DNA of 14,557 bases from CAYRCJ01 sp964422785. GTDB taxonomy: Bacteria; Patescibacteriota; Minisyncoccia; UBA11713; 2-01-FULL-45-33. Below, piece after piece: positions 6,164 through 12,323 of the stretch; positions within the stretch are counted from its first letter, which is position 1, and each line of letters opens with the position of its first letter. The notes beneath the pieces were generated by a model. The model was not told the origin of the DNA, made no database searches, and was given only the letters and a program-made list of their open reading frames with translations. The stretch is from positions 1-14,557 of the forward strand of contig CAYRCJ010000018.1 of the NCBI GenBank assembly GCA_964422785.1, read 5' to 3'. The position numbers were made by a program, and so were the translations under genes.

Positions 6164-7396
6164 ATGAAAACAAATAAAATTTTTGCGGCGGCCGTATTGG
6201 GTATTGCGATAAGTTTTGTGCCATTCTTTGTTTCCGCGGAAACAATTACAGAATTGCAAAGCAAGGTGGACGCGATTAACAATCAAATTGAACAGTTGCA
6301 AGCCAAAAAACAGGCGCTAAATGACCGAATAGCGGCTTTGCGGCAAAGTCCCAGCGGAGAACAGGCCACGGTAACATTCTCTCCTGAAGGAGGCACAATA
6401 GTGGCCGGCAAAGACAGCTGGACATTTACTTTGAGTCACGTAACTTCTCCGAACAGCGTTCTTTCGGTGCGGGCATGGCAAAATAATGTTCTTTTGGGAA
6501 CATTCAGTATATGTACCAGCGATTCATCGGGAAGCTGCACCAAAACTCGCATCGTTCCGTTAAACAACGTAGGAACATGGAAGGCAGACGTGTTGGTTAA
6601 CGGCGCTTCAATAGGCAAGACAGTAAATTTTACAGTAGTCGCCCCGGAAGGATCTGCCAACTCATCGCCTGCCACACAGTCGCCGTCTCCGGCAGTTAGC
6701 GGTATTAAATTTCATTTTTCTCAAAACGGCAAAACTATAATCGCGGGTCAAAGTTCATGGACTCTGAATGTAGATGGTCTTAAACCCGGAGATGAGATTC
6801 AGGCGCACATGTGGAAAAACGGCAATGATTTAGGGTCTCGCCGGCTCTGTAGTTATGGCTATTGTGTCACAACAGAGGCAGTTACTAATGACCACATTGG
6901 TACATGGGAAATAGAGCTTTCTGTCAGAAGAAATGGGGCAGACACAGTGATTGCTGAAAGAGGCACTATCAAATTTACTGTCACGACTCCGCCAACTGGG
7001 CCGACGACAGCTTCCGGGGAAAATTGCAGTGTAAGCCTGAGCGCCACCAGCGTTGTGCCGGGAGGACAGGAGACTCTTACTGTGGTTTCAAATCCTCCAT
7101 ACCGGTCTTATGTATGGTGCGGCACTAATACAATCGATGGCGTAAAAACCCAGGTACGCCAAGATGACGGTACGTTGTGCCGTCAGGGAGGCACCACCAA
7201 TTATCCCCAAACCTATACTCTAAGTACTCCTGGCGAGTACGCGCGTTATGCGGTTGTGTCTTTGCCGGGAGGTTCTTGCACCACAAATACCGTTACTGTT
7301 ACGGTTCAATCTCAGTCTTCGTCCGCAGGATCCGCGGCCAGTGTTTTTGATGCTGTAAAAAAGCAATTTGAAACGCTATTCGCGTATCCAAAATGA
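6164..7396 (+). CDS. Exported protein with coiled coil and repeated Ig-like domains
   Basis: The protein has a signal peptide (1-25, cleavage after VSA), then a short Leu-heptad coiled coil (about 28-62). Two related beta domains follow, roughly 68-165 and 180-280. Each has the pattern IxAGxxSWTxxV...W.N...LG...C...C.T...GTW...V, including a Cys pair. A third domain (about 288-385) contains SATSVVPGGQETLTV and YARYAVVSLPGGSCTTNTVTVTV, and a short amphipathic tail (DAVKKQFETLF) ends the protein. No anchor or sorting signal is seen, so it is probably secreted or held at the surface by the coiled coil or a partner. Its stop overlaps the next start by four bases (ATGA), so the two are coupled. 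The third domain is related to the C-terminus of the next protein. Confidence 0.82.
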   Translation: MKTNKIFAAAVLGIAISFVPFFVSAETITELQSKVDAINNQIEQLQAKKQALNDRIAALRQSPSGEQATVTFSPEGGTIVAGKDSWTFTLSHVTSPNSVLSVRAWQNNVLLGTFSICTSDSSGSCTKTRIVPLNNVGTWKADVLVNGASIGKTVNFTVVAPEGSANSSPATQSPSPAVSGIKFHFSQNGKTIIAGQSSWTLNVDGLKPGDEIQAHMWKNGNDLGSRRLCSYGYCVTTEAVTNDHIGTWEIELSVRRNGADTVIAERGTIKFTVTTPPTGPTTASGENCSVSLSATSVVPGGQETLTVVSNPPYRSYVWCGTNTIDGVKTQVRQDDGTLCRQGGTTNYPQTYTLSTPGEYARYAVVSLPGGSCTTNTVTVTVQSQSSSAGSAASVFDAVKKQFETLFAYPK

Positions 7397-8481
7397 AAAA
7401 TTATATTTTAAGCCTAGGTGTTTTGTTGTCTTTGACTGTTTTTGTTTCCGCTTTTGCTGAAACCAACACGACAACTTTTTGTCCAAACTTAATCAGTTAT
7501 CTTGCCCGCGGAAGCCGGGGTCAGGAAGTGCGGGATCTCCAAACTTTTCTATCTCAAAACAAAGATATTTATCCCGAAGGGATCACTACGGGATATTTTG
7601 GCGCGCTTACTGAAAACGCAGTTAAAAGATGGCAAGCAAAATACAATATAGTATCTTCCGGATCTCCAAAAACAACCGGTTATGGAGCTGTAGGACCTAA
7701 GACAAGGCAAAAAATAAAAGAAATATGTTCGGCGCCGTCGCCATTGCCTCCGCCGCCGGCTCCCGTACCCGCTCCGGCACCTATTCCGCCATCCCCGATT
7801 TCTCCTTCTCTAGATCTCAAGGTTGAGGGCTCAGATGGTCCCATCACTATTTCTAAAAATTCTTCGGCAACAATTTCATGGACCTTAACCAACGATCAAT
7901 GGTCGTATTGTACAAAATTAGGATCTTGGTTGTCTGAAGGAAGCGTAAAAACTGTTTCCGGTTCAGAATCGATAGGCGGCTTGAGTTATAATCAGACATA
8001 CACACTCCTTTGCTATATCGGTAATCAATCATATCAGGATAGCGTGACGGTTTATGTCTCCCAGGGTACAACAACCCCTTCCGCGCAGCCTCCGTCTTCA
8101 ACTCCTGCTCCGACCTCAACTCAGGCAATAATTCCGTCTCCATATTCTTCCGGAGGAGTGGATTGCCATCTTGATGTTTCTCCAACAAAAGCCGTCATCG
8201 GCAAGGATGCCATAGAGGCAAAATGGCTTCTCACCTCGTCTCCCTCCAACTGGCCTTTTTATTGGCACAATATAGACAACGGAATTGAGACCGGACATAT
8301 TTACGGCGGAAAAACTAGTTATCCATATAACGTTGATGTGGTGGATTATCCTACTGTTCCCGGTAAATACACCCGCTATGTTCACGTAATAGCGGATCCT
8401 CTCTGGGTGACTACCAATGATGTAAATCATCCTTCCGCCGCTTGCACCACGAATGCCGTGACATTTGAAGTCAGTAATTGA
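7393..8481 (+). CDS. Exported peptidoglycan-binding-domain protein with Ig-like domains
   Basis: The signal peptide is residues 1-22 (AFA, then E23). Residues 30-111 form a PG_binding_1-type domain: YLARGSRGQEVRDLQTFL, then TGYFGALTENAVKRWQ and GYGAVGPKTRQKIKEIC. This type of three-helix domain is known to hold proteins to cell-wall glycan or peptide. A Pro/Ala linker (about 112-139) leads to an Ig-like domain (about 140-225). A Ser/Thr/Pro linker (about 226-252) leads to a final domain (253-362) ending YTRYVHVI...CTTNAVTFEV, matching the third domain of the upstream protein. The modular form suggests a wall-bound scaffold or adhesin, and no catalytic motif was seen. It starts inside the upstream stop (ATGA), so both are made together. 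A methyltransferase gene follows immediately. Confidence 0.87.
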   Translation: MKNYILSLGVLLSLTVFVSAFAETNTTTFCPNLISYLARGSRGQEVRDLQTFLSQNKDIYPEGITTGYFGALTENAVKRWQAKYNIVSSGSPKTTGYGAVGPKTRQKIKEICSAPSPLPPPPAPVPAPAPIPPSPISPSLDLKVEGSDGPITISKNSSATISWTLTNDQWSYCTKLGSWLSEGSVKTVSGSESIGGLSYNQTYTLLCYIGNQSYQDSVTVYVSQGTTTPSAQPPSSTPAPTSTQAIIPSPYSSGGVDCHLDVSPTKAVIGKDAIEAKWLLTSSPSNWPFYWHNIDNGIETGHIYGGKTSYPYNVDVVDYPTVPGKYTRYVHVIADPLWVTTNDVNHPSAACTTNAVTFEVSN

Positions 8482-8486
8482 AACTA

Positions 8487-9002
8487 ATGAGGCCGAAGAT
8501 TTTTTTGGTTCTGGACAATATCAGGAGTCTGCATAACGTAGGTTCTATTTTTAGAACCGCGGATGCGGCCGGTGTCTCAAAAATTTATCTGGCCGGCTTT
8601 ACTCCTTCTCCGCTGGATATCTTCGGGAAGCTGAGGCCTGATTTTAAAAAAACCGCCTTAGGAGCGGAGCATTATGTCCGGTGGGAGATAAAAAAAACGG
8701 TCGGCTCTTTAATTTCCGGCCTCAAATCCGAAAAGATATTTATAGCCGCGGTGGAGCAGTCAAAAAAATCTGTTTCATACCGGGACTTTTATTCTAAATA
8801 TCATAAGAAGTTTAAAAAATATTCAGGAATCGCTCTGATCTTGGGAAACGAAGTGCGCGGAATTTCAAAATCAATTTTACAAAAATCAGATGCGATTATA
8901 GAAATACCGATGAGGGGCCGCAAGGAATCTTTAAATGTTTCCGTAGCCGCCGGCATCGCGCTCTTTGAGCTAGTAGCTGGTTTCGGAGACAACTTTTCCT
9001 GA
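8487..9002 (+). CDS. SpoU/TrmH-family RNA 2'-O-ribose methyltransferase
   Basis: SPOUT enzymes of this family transfer a methyl group from SAM to a ribose 2'-OH in tRNA or rRNA, using a C-terminal trefoil knot. All three family motifs are present: NIRSLHNVGSIFRTAD (11-26, with the conserved Asn and Arg), LILGNEVRGIS (118-128, with the conserved Glu) and IPMRGRKESLNVSVAAGIA (140-158). The 171 residues are close to the shortest members and lack the N-terminal substrate-binding domain of RlmB or TsnR, so the target nucleotide cannot be named. The start chosen is ATG 8487; an in-frame TTG at 8478 would overlap the upstream stop by four bases and is possible. The last 33 bases overlap the minus-strand gene that ends at 8970. 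Confidence 0.9.
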   Translation: MRPKIFLVLDNIRSLHNVGSIFRTADAAGVSKIYLAGFTPSPLDIFGKLRPDFKKTALGAEHYVRWEIKKTVGSLISGLKSEKIFIAAVEQSKKSVSYRDFYSKYHKKFKKYSGIALILGNEVRGISKSILQKSDAIIEIPMRGRKESLNVSVAAGIALFELVAGFGDNFS

Positions 9003-9785
9003 AGGATCTATCAGCTGGATTATTTCGTAGTTGTTGTCCCAAAATTCTTGCGATCGGCCAAGATATATTCTCCATTCTCTTTGGTCGAAGCCGGGTTCGT
9101 TTTTAAAATCGTTGACGCATCCTTGGTAGCTGGCGTGCTCCGCTAAAAATTGGGCGCATTCGTCATCTATATTGCTATTGGCGTTTATGCTGGGAATTTG
9201 GCAAGACGGCATCCGGTTAATAAAAATCCTGCACTGGTCTTTCAGATTTTGAACACCGGGCAATTCTTTTATGCTACGACAAGTCGAGTTAATCTGCGGC
9301 ACAAAATTTTGCGAGTTGTTTAAATAAGCCGAGCATTCATTTAGTTTAAAATTAAACCCCATGGGGCTTTGCCCGGTGACAATTACCGCTCTTTCTCTTT
9401 TGTTGAGAGATATGGGATTTCCATTTTCATCTCCCGGAATTGTCGCTTCTTCATTTCTCTTGTTTCTAACCTTAAGGCCGGAAATCGCAATATTATTTGG
9501 TCCCGTATTATCTAAAATAATATATTCTTGGGATGGATTTGAACTGCGGGCCCGGGATGAGCGGACTACGAGTTCCGGGGCGGCGACAGCTCCGGTATTA
9601 TTTGTGTTGGTGATCTCCGGGTTTCTGTTTGGCACGGTACCGAACCCTCGTGGAAATAAAAAGTTGGAAATTTTATCTTGCGGAGAAAGATTTGGCCCCC
9701 CGAAACCGCCCTGCTTATATTGAAGGCCAAAAATTACCAATACAACTATAAGAACAAAAATAATCCACTTTTCTTCGTAAGGCAT
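8970..9785 (-). CDS. Membrane-anchored protein with a lamin-tail-like domain
   Basis: An N-terminal transmembrane helix (about 7-21, after the short start MPYEEK) anchors an exported region of 250 residues. A low-complexity Asn/Pro/Gly linker (about 26-66) leads to a beta-rich stretch (about 70-175) with SNPSQEYIILDN, ISGLKVRN and ERAVIVTG. These resemble the pattern of bacterial lamin-tail (LTD) domains, in which a Gly or Asn turn after EYI.L.N precedes L.gw.l. Six cysteines follow in the C-terminal half, along with WRIYLGR and a final strand ending IDPSGKVV. The LTD assignment is by eye and moderate. The gene converges with the methyltransferase, sharing 33 bases at the 3' ends, and diverges from the DoxX gene across only 19 bases. 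Confidence 0.78.
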   Translation of the reverse strand: MPYEEKWIIFVLIVVLVIFGLQYKQGGFGGPNLSPQDKISNFLFPRGFGTVPNRNPEITNTNNTGAVAAPELVVRSSRARSSNPSQEYIILDNTGPNNIAISGLKVRNKRNEEATIPGDENGNPISLNKRERAVIVTGQSPMGFNFKLNECSAYLNNSQNFVPQINSTCRSIKELPGVQNLKDQCRIFINRMPSCQIPSINANSNIDDECAQFLAEHASYQGCVNDFKNEPGFDQREWRIYLGRSQEFWDNNYEIIQLIDPSGKVVSETSY

Positions 9786-9799
9786 ATAATGCTATTATA
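9785..9799. promoter_or_regulatory. Symmetrical divergent promoter core between the 9785 (-) and 9805 (+) genes
   Basis: The stretch TATAAT-GCT-ATTATA carries a perfect -10 hexamer on each strand: plus 9785-9790, minus 9799-9794. The plus strand also reads TATTAT at 9793-9798, which would place transcription start at ATG 9805. The minus TATAAT stands eight bases before ATG 9785. Neither gene has a Shine-Dalgarno sequence or a clear -35 box, and any -35 boxes would have to lie inside the opposite gene. Both mRNAs would be leaderless or nearly so. Confidence 0.55.
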
Positions 9800-9804
9800 A
9801 ACCT

Positions 9805-10206
9805 ATGTTAAGTCTATTTCCACAGTTGCTGGATTTTCAATTTTTCGGACCGCTATTCCTTCGCCTTATTTTAGGCGCCATTTTTATTGTTCACGGATAT
9901 CCAAAACTTTTTAAAAACTTCGGAGGCACAGCTAAATTTTTTGAATCTCTTGGCATAAAGCCCGGAAAATTATGGGCTCTAGTCGTAGGCCTAACTGAAT
10001 TTGTCGGCGGGATTTTTCTTATCGCCGGATTTTTGGTGCAATTAGTAGCGCTCGCCGCCGTAATAGACATGGCGGTTGCCATTTGGAAAGTAAAATGGAG
10101 CCATGGTTTTAAGGACGGATACGAATTTGAACTTACTCTTTTGGTGATCGCGCTTTCTCTTCTGGTGCTCGGCTCCGGCGCTTATGCCATTGACTTGCCG
10201 CTCTAA
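9805..10206 (+). CDS. DoxX family integral membrane protein
   Basis: DoxX-family proteins are small four-helix membrane proteins, some linked to respiratory or redox systems; most have no proven role. The 133 residues show four hydrophobic helices (about 13-30, 56-76, 78-95 and 108-128). They include the family-typical first-helix pattern LRLILGAIFIVHGYPKLF, with its His-Gly-x-x-Lys end, then the loop FFESLGIKPG and the second-helix motif EFVGGIFLIAGF. Length is normal for the family. No ribosome binding site precedes the ATG, and the promoter lies within 20 bases. The following cupin-like gene is 51 bases away with its own ribosome binding site and no terminator between, so they may be cotranscribed. 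Confidence 0.88.
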   Translation: MLSLFPQLLDFQFFGPLFLRLILGAIFIVHGYPKLFKNFGGTAKFFESLGIKPGKLWALVVGLTEFVGGIFLIAGFLVQLVALAAVIDMAVAIWKVKWSHGFKDGYEFELTLLVIALSLLVLGSGAYAIDLPL

Positions 10207-10257
10207 ATAGTTTAGAATTTAAAAGGATAGTAAACTAAAAAAACACGGAGGTGCCAG

Positions 10258-10797
10258 GTGCGGAAAATTTTTGAAGAGGTAAAGAAAAAATTGCCTGAGT
10301 TATTGGAGAAAGACTGGGAGTCTCTTTATATTGATTATCATCCGCCGATTGTTGAAAGATTGTGGCGGCAATACGGCGATTACAGAATTTATCTTCATCG
10401 AATTCATTTTTGCAAAGAAGGCGAAGCTCTTTTTCATCTACATCCTTGGCCTTCAGCAGTTCTGGTTGTCTCCGGCATGTACGAAATGTATTTTGGATAT
10501 GATGACGGCAAAGTAACCATTCCTTCTTGTTCCGGGAAAATTTTAATAGATGTCGATAAACACCCTCTTTATTACGAAATGATTAATCCAATCGGTAAGC
10601 ATTCCGTTCGCCCTACCATGCGCGATGTATCTTATTCTCTGATGATTACCGGAAAGCCCACGGGAGTTGAAGCTCCCAAAAGCGAAAAACCTCTTAGAAA
10701 TTTGGGTTTCGGAGAAGAGCAGAGAATTCTGGATTTCTTTAAAAGTCCGTTTGCCAAGGGTCAATTAGACAAAGAGCCGATTGTTCTTTGTATGTAA
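10258..10797 (+). CDS. Cupin-like protein of unknown function
   Basis: The 179-residue soluble protein starts with a charged helix (1-22), followed by a series of short strands typical of a single-domain cupin. Likely metal-binding residues are H60 and H62 in LFHLHPW, and H115 in NPIGKHSVRP. These sit at the distances expected for the two cupin motifs, with a glycine turn (VVSGMYEMYFG, 70-80) between them. The substrate is unknown, and the pattern fits sugar-epimerase, dioxygenase or simple binding cupins equally. The start is GTG 10258, chosen because GGAGGT (10247-10252) lies five bases before it. A perfect inverted repeat acting as terminator begins right after the stop. The cupin assignment is by motif and moderate. 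Confidence 0.78.
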   Translation: MRKIFEEVKKKLPELLEKDWESLYIDYHPPIVERLWRQYGDYRIYLHRIHFCKEGEALFHLHPWPSAVLVVSGMYEMYFGYDDGKVTIPSCSGKILIDVDKHPLYYEMINPIGKHSVRPTMRDVSYSLMITGKPTGVEAPKSEKPLRNLGFGEEQRILDFFKSPFAKGQLDKEPIVLCM

Positions 10798-10801
10798 ATT
10801 T

Positions 10802-10840
10802 AAAATTCGCTCCGATGGCCATCGGAGCGAATTTTTGTTT
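10802..10840 (+). terminator. Intrinsic terminator formed by a 34-bp perfect palindrome
   Basis: AAAATTCGCTCCGATGG and its exact inverse run back to back (10802-10835), giving a long stem with a four-base GGCC loop in practice, followed by a T-rich stretch. Symmetry and flanking A/T runs suggest it could stop transcription in both directions. Its T tract also supplies the -35 box of the next promoter. Confidence 0.85.
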
Positions 10841-10863
10841 TATTTCAAATTTTGTGATACAAA
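10835..10863 (+). promoter_or_regulatory. Promoter of the exonuclease-WYL gene
   Basis: TTGTTT (10835-10840), a 17-base spacer and TACAAA (10858-10863), with an extended -10 TG at 10855-10856. The predicted start of transcription is the A of ATG 10870, with no Shine-Dalgarno sequence. The -35 box lies inside the T tract of the preceding terminator. Confidence 0.5.
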
Positions 10864-10869
10864 TTTACC

Positions 10870-11676
10870 ATGAGTCCCGGCGATATTGTTTTTGATATAG
10901 AGACACAAAAATCTTTCGACGAAGTCGGAGGGCGGGATCATTTTGATAAGCTCGGAGTTTCCGTAATCGGCGCCTTTGTTTACGGAGAAAGCCAGTCTGC
11001 AGAGGCAGGCAGATATTTAACTTTTGAGGAAAAAGAGATCTCCGAATTCGAAAAACTTTTAAAAAAAGCCGGCCGGGTGATAGGTTTTAATATAAATTCG
11101 TTTGATATTCCGGTCCTCCAGCCTTACATTTCTTGGAATTTAAAGGATTTATCTTTACTCGATCTCATGGTAGATGTTGAAAAGGGCGCGGGTTTCAGAA
11201 TTTCTTTGGATAACTTGTCGGAGATGACATTGGGGGCCAAAAAATCCGGAGACGGCATGCAGGCCTTGAGATGGTATAAAGAAGGAAAGATGGATGAAAT
11301 TAAAAAATACTGCCTGAAAGACGTGGAACTCACAAAAAATCTTTATGAATTTGGGAGAGCGAACGGCAATGTTTTATTTTATTCAAAGAGCGCCATGCAA
11401 AGAATGACTATTCCGGTAACCTGGGGCAAGGCGGAAATTTACAATGTAAGAAAACTTTTGCAGGAAGCATACGCGGCGAGGCGAAGCATTGAAATAGAAT
11501 ACCCGGAAGGAAACAGAAGATTAGTTGATATACAAAATATATTTAACGATTCATTTAGCGCCTACTGCCACTTGAGGCAAGGTCAACGCGTTTTCAAAAT
11601 AGATAAAGTAATTGACGCCAAAATTACTCAAGATAATTATAAAATAACAGACGATGTCCAACTCAACATTTTTTAA
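10870..11676 (+). CDS. DEDDy 3'-5' exonuclease domain fused to a WYL-like domain
   Basis: The N-terminal 165 residues carry the three motifs of DnaQ/PolB-type 3'-5' exonucleases: Exo I D9-I-E11, Exo II GFNINSFD (72-79, D79), and Exo III YCLKD (147-151, Y147 and D151). Two metal ions bound by these acids would cleave single-stranded DNA or RNA ends. The C-terminal part (about 194-252) reads like a WYL domain. It has a helix with AYAARRSIEIEY, a turn with RRLVDI, then SAYCHLRQGQRVFKIDKV, where the FKIDK segment matches the WYL FRLDRI pattern. WYL domains are known to bind nucleic acid or nucleotides and to control transcription factors and nucleases. A helicase or polymerase is absent. The last 23 bases overlap the YkuK-like gene. 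The exonuclease call is strong; the WYL call is by eye. Confidence 0.85.
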   Translation: MSPGDIVFDIETQKSFDEVGGRDHFDKLGVSVIGAFVYGESQSAEAGRYLTFEEKEISEFEKLLKKAGRVIGFNINSFDIPVLQPYISWNLKDLSLLDLMVDVEKGAGFRISLDNLSEMTLGAKKSGDGMQALRWYKEGKMDEIKKYCLKDVELTKNLYEFGRANGNVLFYSKSAMQRMTIPVTWGKAEIYNVRKLLQEAYAARRSIEIEYPEGNRRLVDIQNIFNDSFSAYCHLRQGQRVFKIDKVIDAKITQDNYKITDDVQLNIF

Positions 11677-12136
11677 TATATTAGGACGCGAGCTCTCTCT
11701 TGATGAGGTCGTTTTGGGCGTTCGCGATTTTGTAAAAATAAAGCCGGACAGAAAATATAAAATTATAGTGGGGACGGATTCTGCAGCCAAAGATGAGGTG
11801 AGTTTTGTAAGCGCCATTACAGTTTGGAGGATAGGAAACGGGGGGATACATTTTTGGACGAGATCCGAAAAAACAGTTTGCCATGATCTTCGCGACAGAA
11901 TCTATAGGGAAACAATACATTCGATTACTTTGGCTCAAGAGCTTCGCGGGAGATTAAAAGAAAAATTGGGAGATGAATTTTTCTGGGATGATCAGATTCA
12001 TATTGATGTGGGAGAGAACGGTCCGACAAAAGATTTTATAGATGCCGTTGTCGGTATGGTCCGAGGCTACGGATTCGAAGCGGTAATCAAGCCGGCTTCT
12101 TTTGGCGCCTCATCAGTGGCGGATCGGCACACTTAA
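11654..12136 (+). CDS. YkuK/DUF458-family RNase H-like protein
   Basis: This family, named after Bacillus subtilis YkuK, is predicted to have a ribonuclease H-like fold; its role is not established. The 160 residues show VGTDSAAKD (39-47) with first acid D42, a strand SFVSAITVWR, RIYRETIHS with E86, IHIDVGENGPTKDFI (115-129) with D118, and the family C-terminus KPASFGASSVADRHT with D156. Together these acids fit an RNase H-type metal site, which suggests an intact nuclease core. The ATG lies 23 bases inside the upstream exonuclease gene, in another frame and without a clear Shine-Dalgarno sequence, so translation is probably coupled. The gene ends ten bases before tRNA-Arg. Confidence 0.87.
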   Translation: MSNSTFFNILGRELSLDEVVLGVRDFVKIKPDRKYKIIVGTDSAAKDEVSFVSAITVWRIGNGGIHFWTRSEKTVCHDLRDRIYRETIHSITLAQELRGRLKEKLGDEFFWDDQIHIDVGENGPTKDFIDAVVGMVRGYGFEAVIKPASFGASSVADRHT

Positions 12137-12145
12137 TTTGTTTCA

Positions 12146-12217
12146 GCTCTCGTAGTTGAATGGATACAATGCCTCCCTCCGAAGGAGGCGGTGCAGGTTC
12201 GATTCCTGCCGAGAGCA
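12146..12217 (+). tRNA. tRNA-Arg (anticodon CCG)
   Basis: All four arms fold. The acceptor GCTCTCG pairs with CGAGAGC (12210-12216), with discriminator A12217. The D stem is GTTG/CAAT. The anticodon stem is CCTCC/GGAGG, with loop CTCCGAA and anticodon CCG at 12179-12181. The T stem is GCAGG/CCTGC with loop TTCGATT. CCA is not encoded and must be added by CCA transferase. It reads the arginine codon CGG. No separate terminator follows. Confidence 0.95.
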
Positions 12218-12223
12218 CAAAAT

Positions 12224-12252
12224 TTGACTTTTTAACACTAATATTGTAAGAA
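12224..12252 (+). promoter_or_regulatory. Possible promoter of the three-gene unknown operon
   Basis: TTGACT (12224-12229), a 17-base spacer and TAAGAA (12247-12252) lie between the tRNA and the operon. The -10 box is weak, so the call is tentative. Readthrough from the tRNA is the alternative. Confidence 0.35.
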
Positions 12253-12295
12253 TATCAGCAGTGTTTTCTTTGAAAATTTTTGCAAAAAGATAAGC

Positions 12296-12308
12296 CCGCC
12301 AAAGGCGG
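12296..12308 (+). other. Small GC hairpin just upstream of a ribosome binding site
   Basis: CCGCC-AAA-GGCGG forms a five-bp GC stem three bases before the AAGGAGG ribosome binding site (12311-12317) of the operon's first gene. It could tune translation initiation or protect the mRNA 5' end. It has no T tract, so it is not a terminator. Confidence 0.4.
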
Positions 12309-12323
12309 ATAAGGAGGCATTGA

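Noticed and set aside
7680..7892. A minus-strand frame with a Gly/Ala repeat run
   Set aside because: It is the complement of the Pro/Ala linker of the peptidoglycan-binding protein.
9361..9723. A 120-codon plus-strand open frame
   Set aside because: It is antisense to the lamin-tail-like gene, has no ribosome binding site, and has no recognisable protein features.
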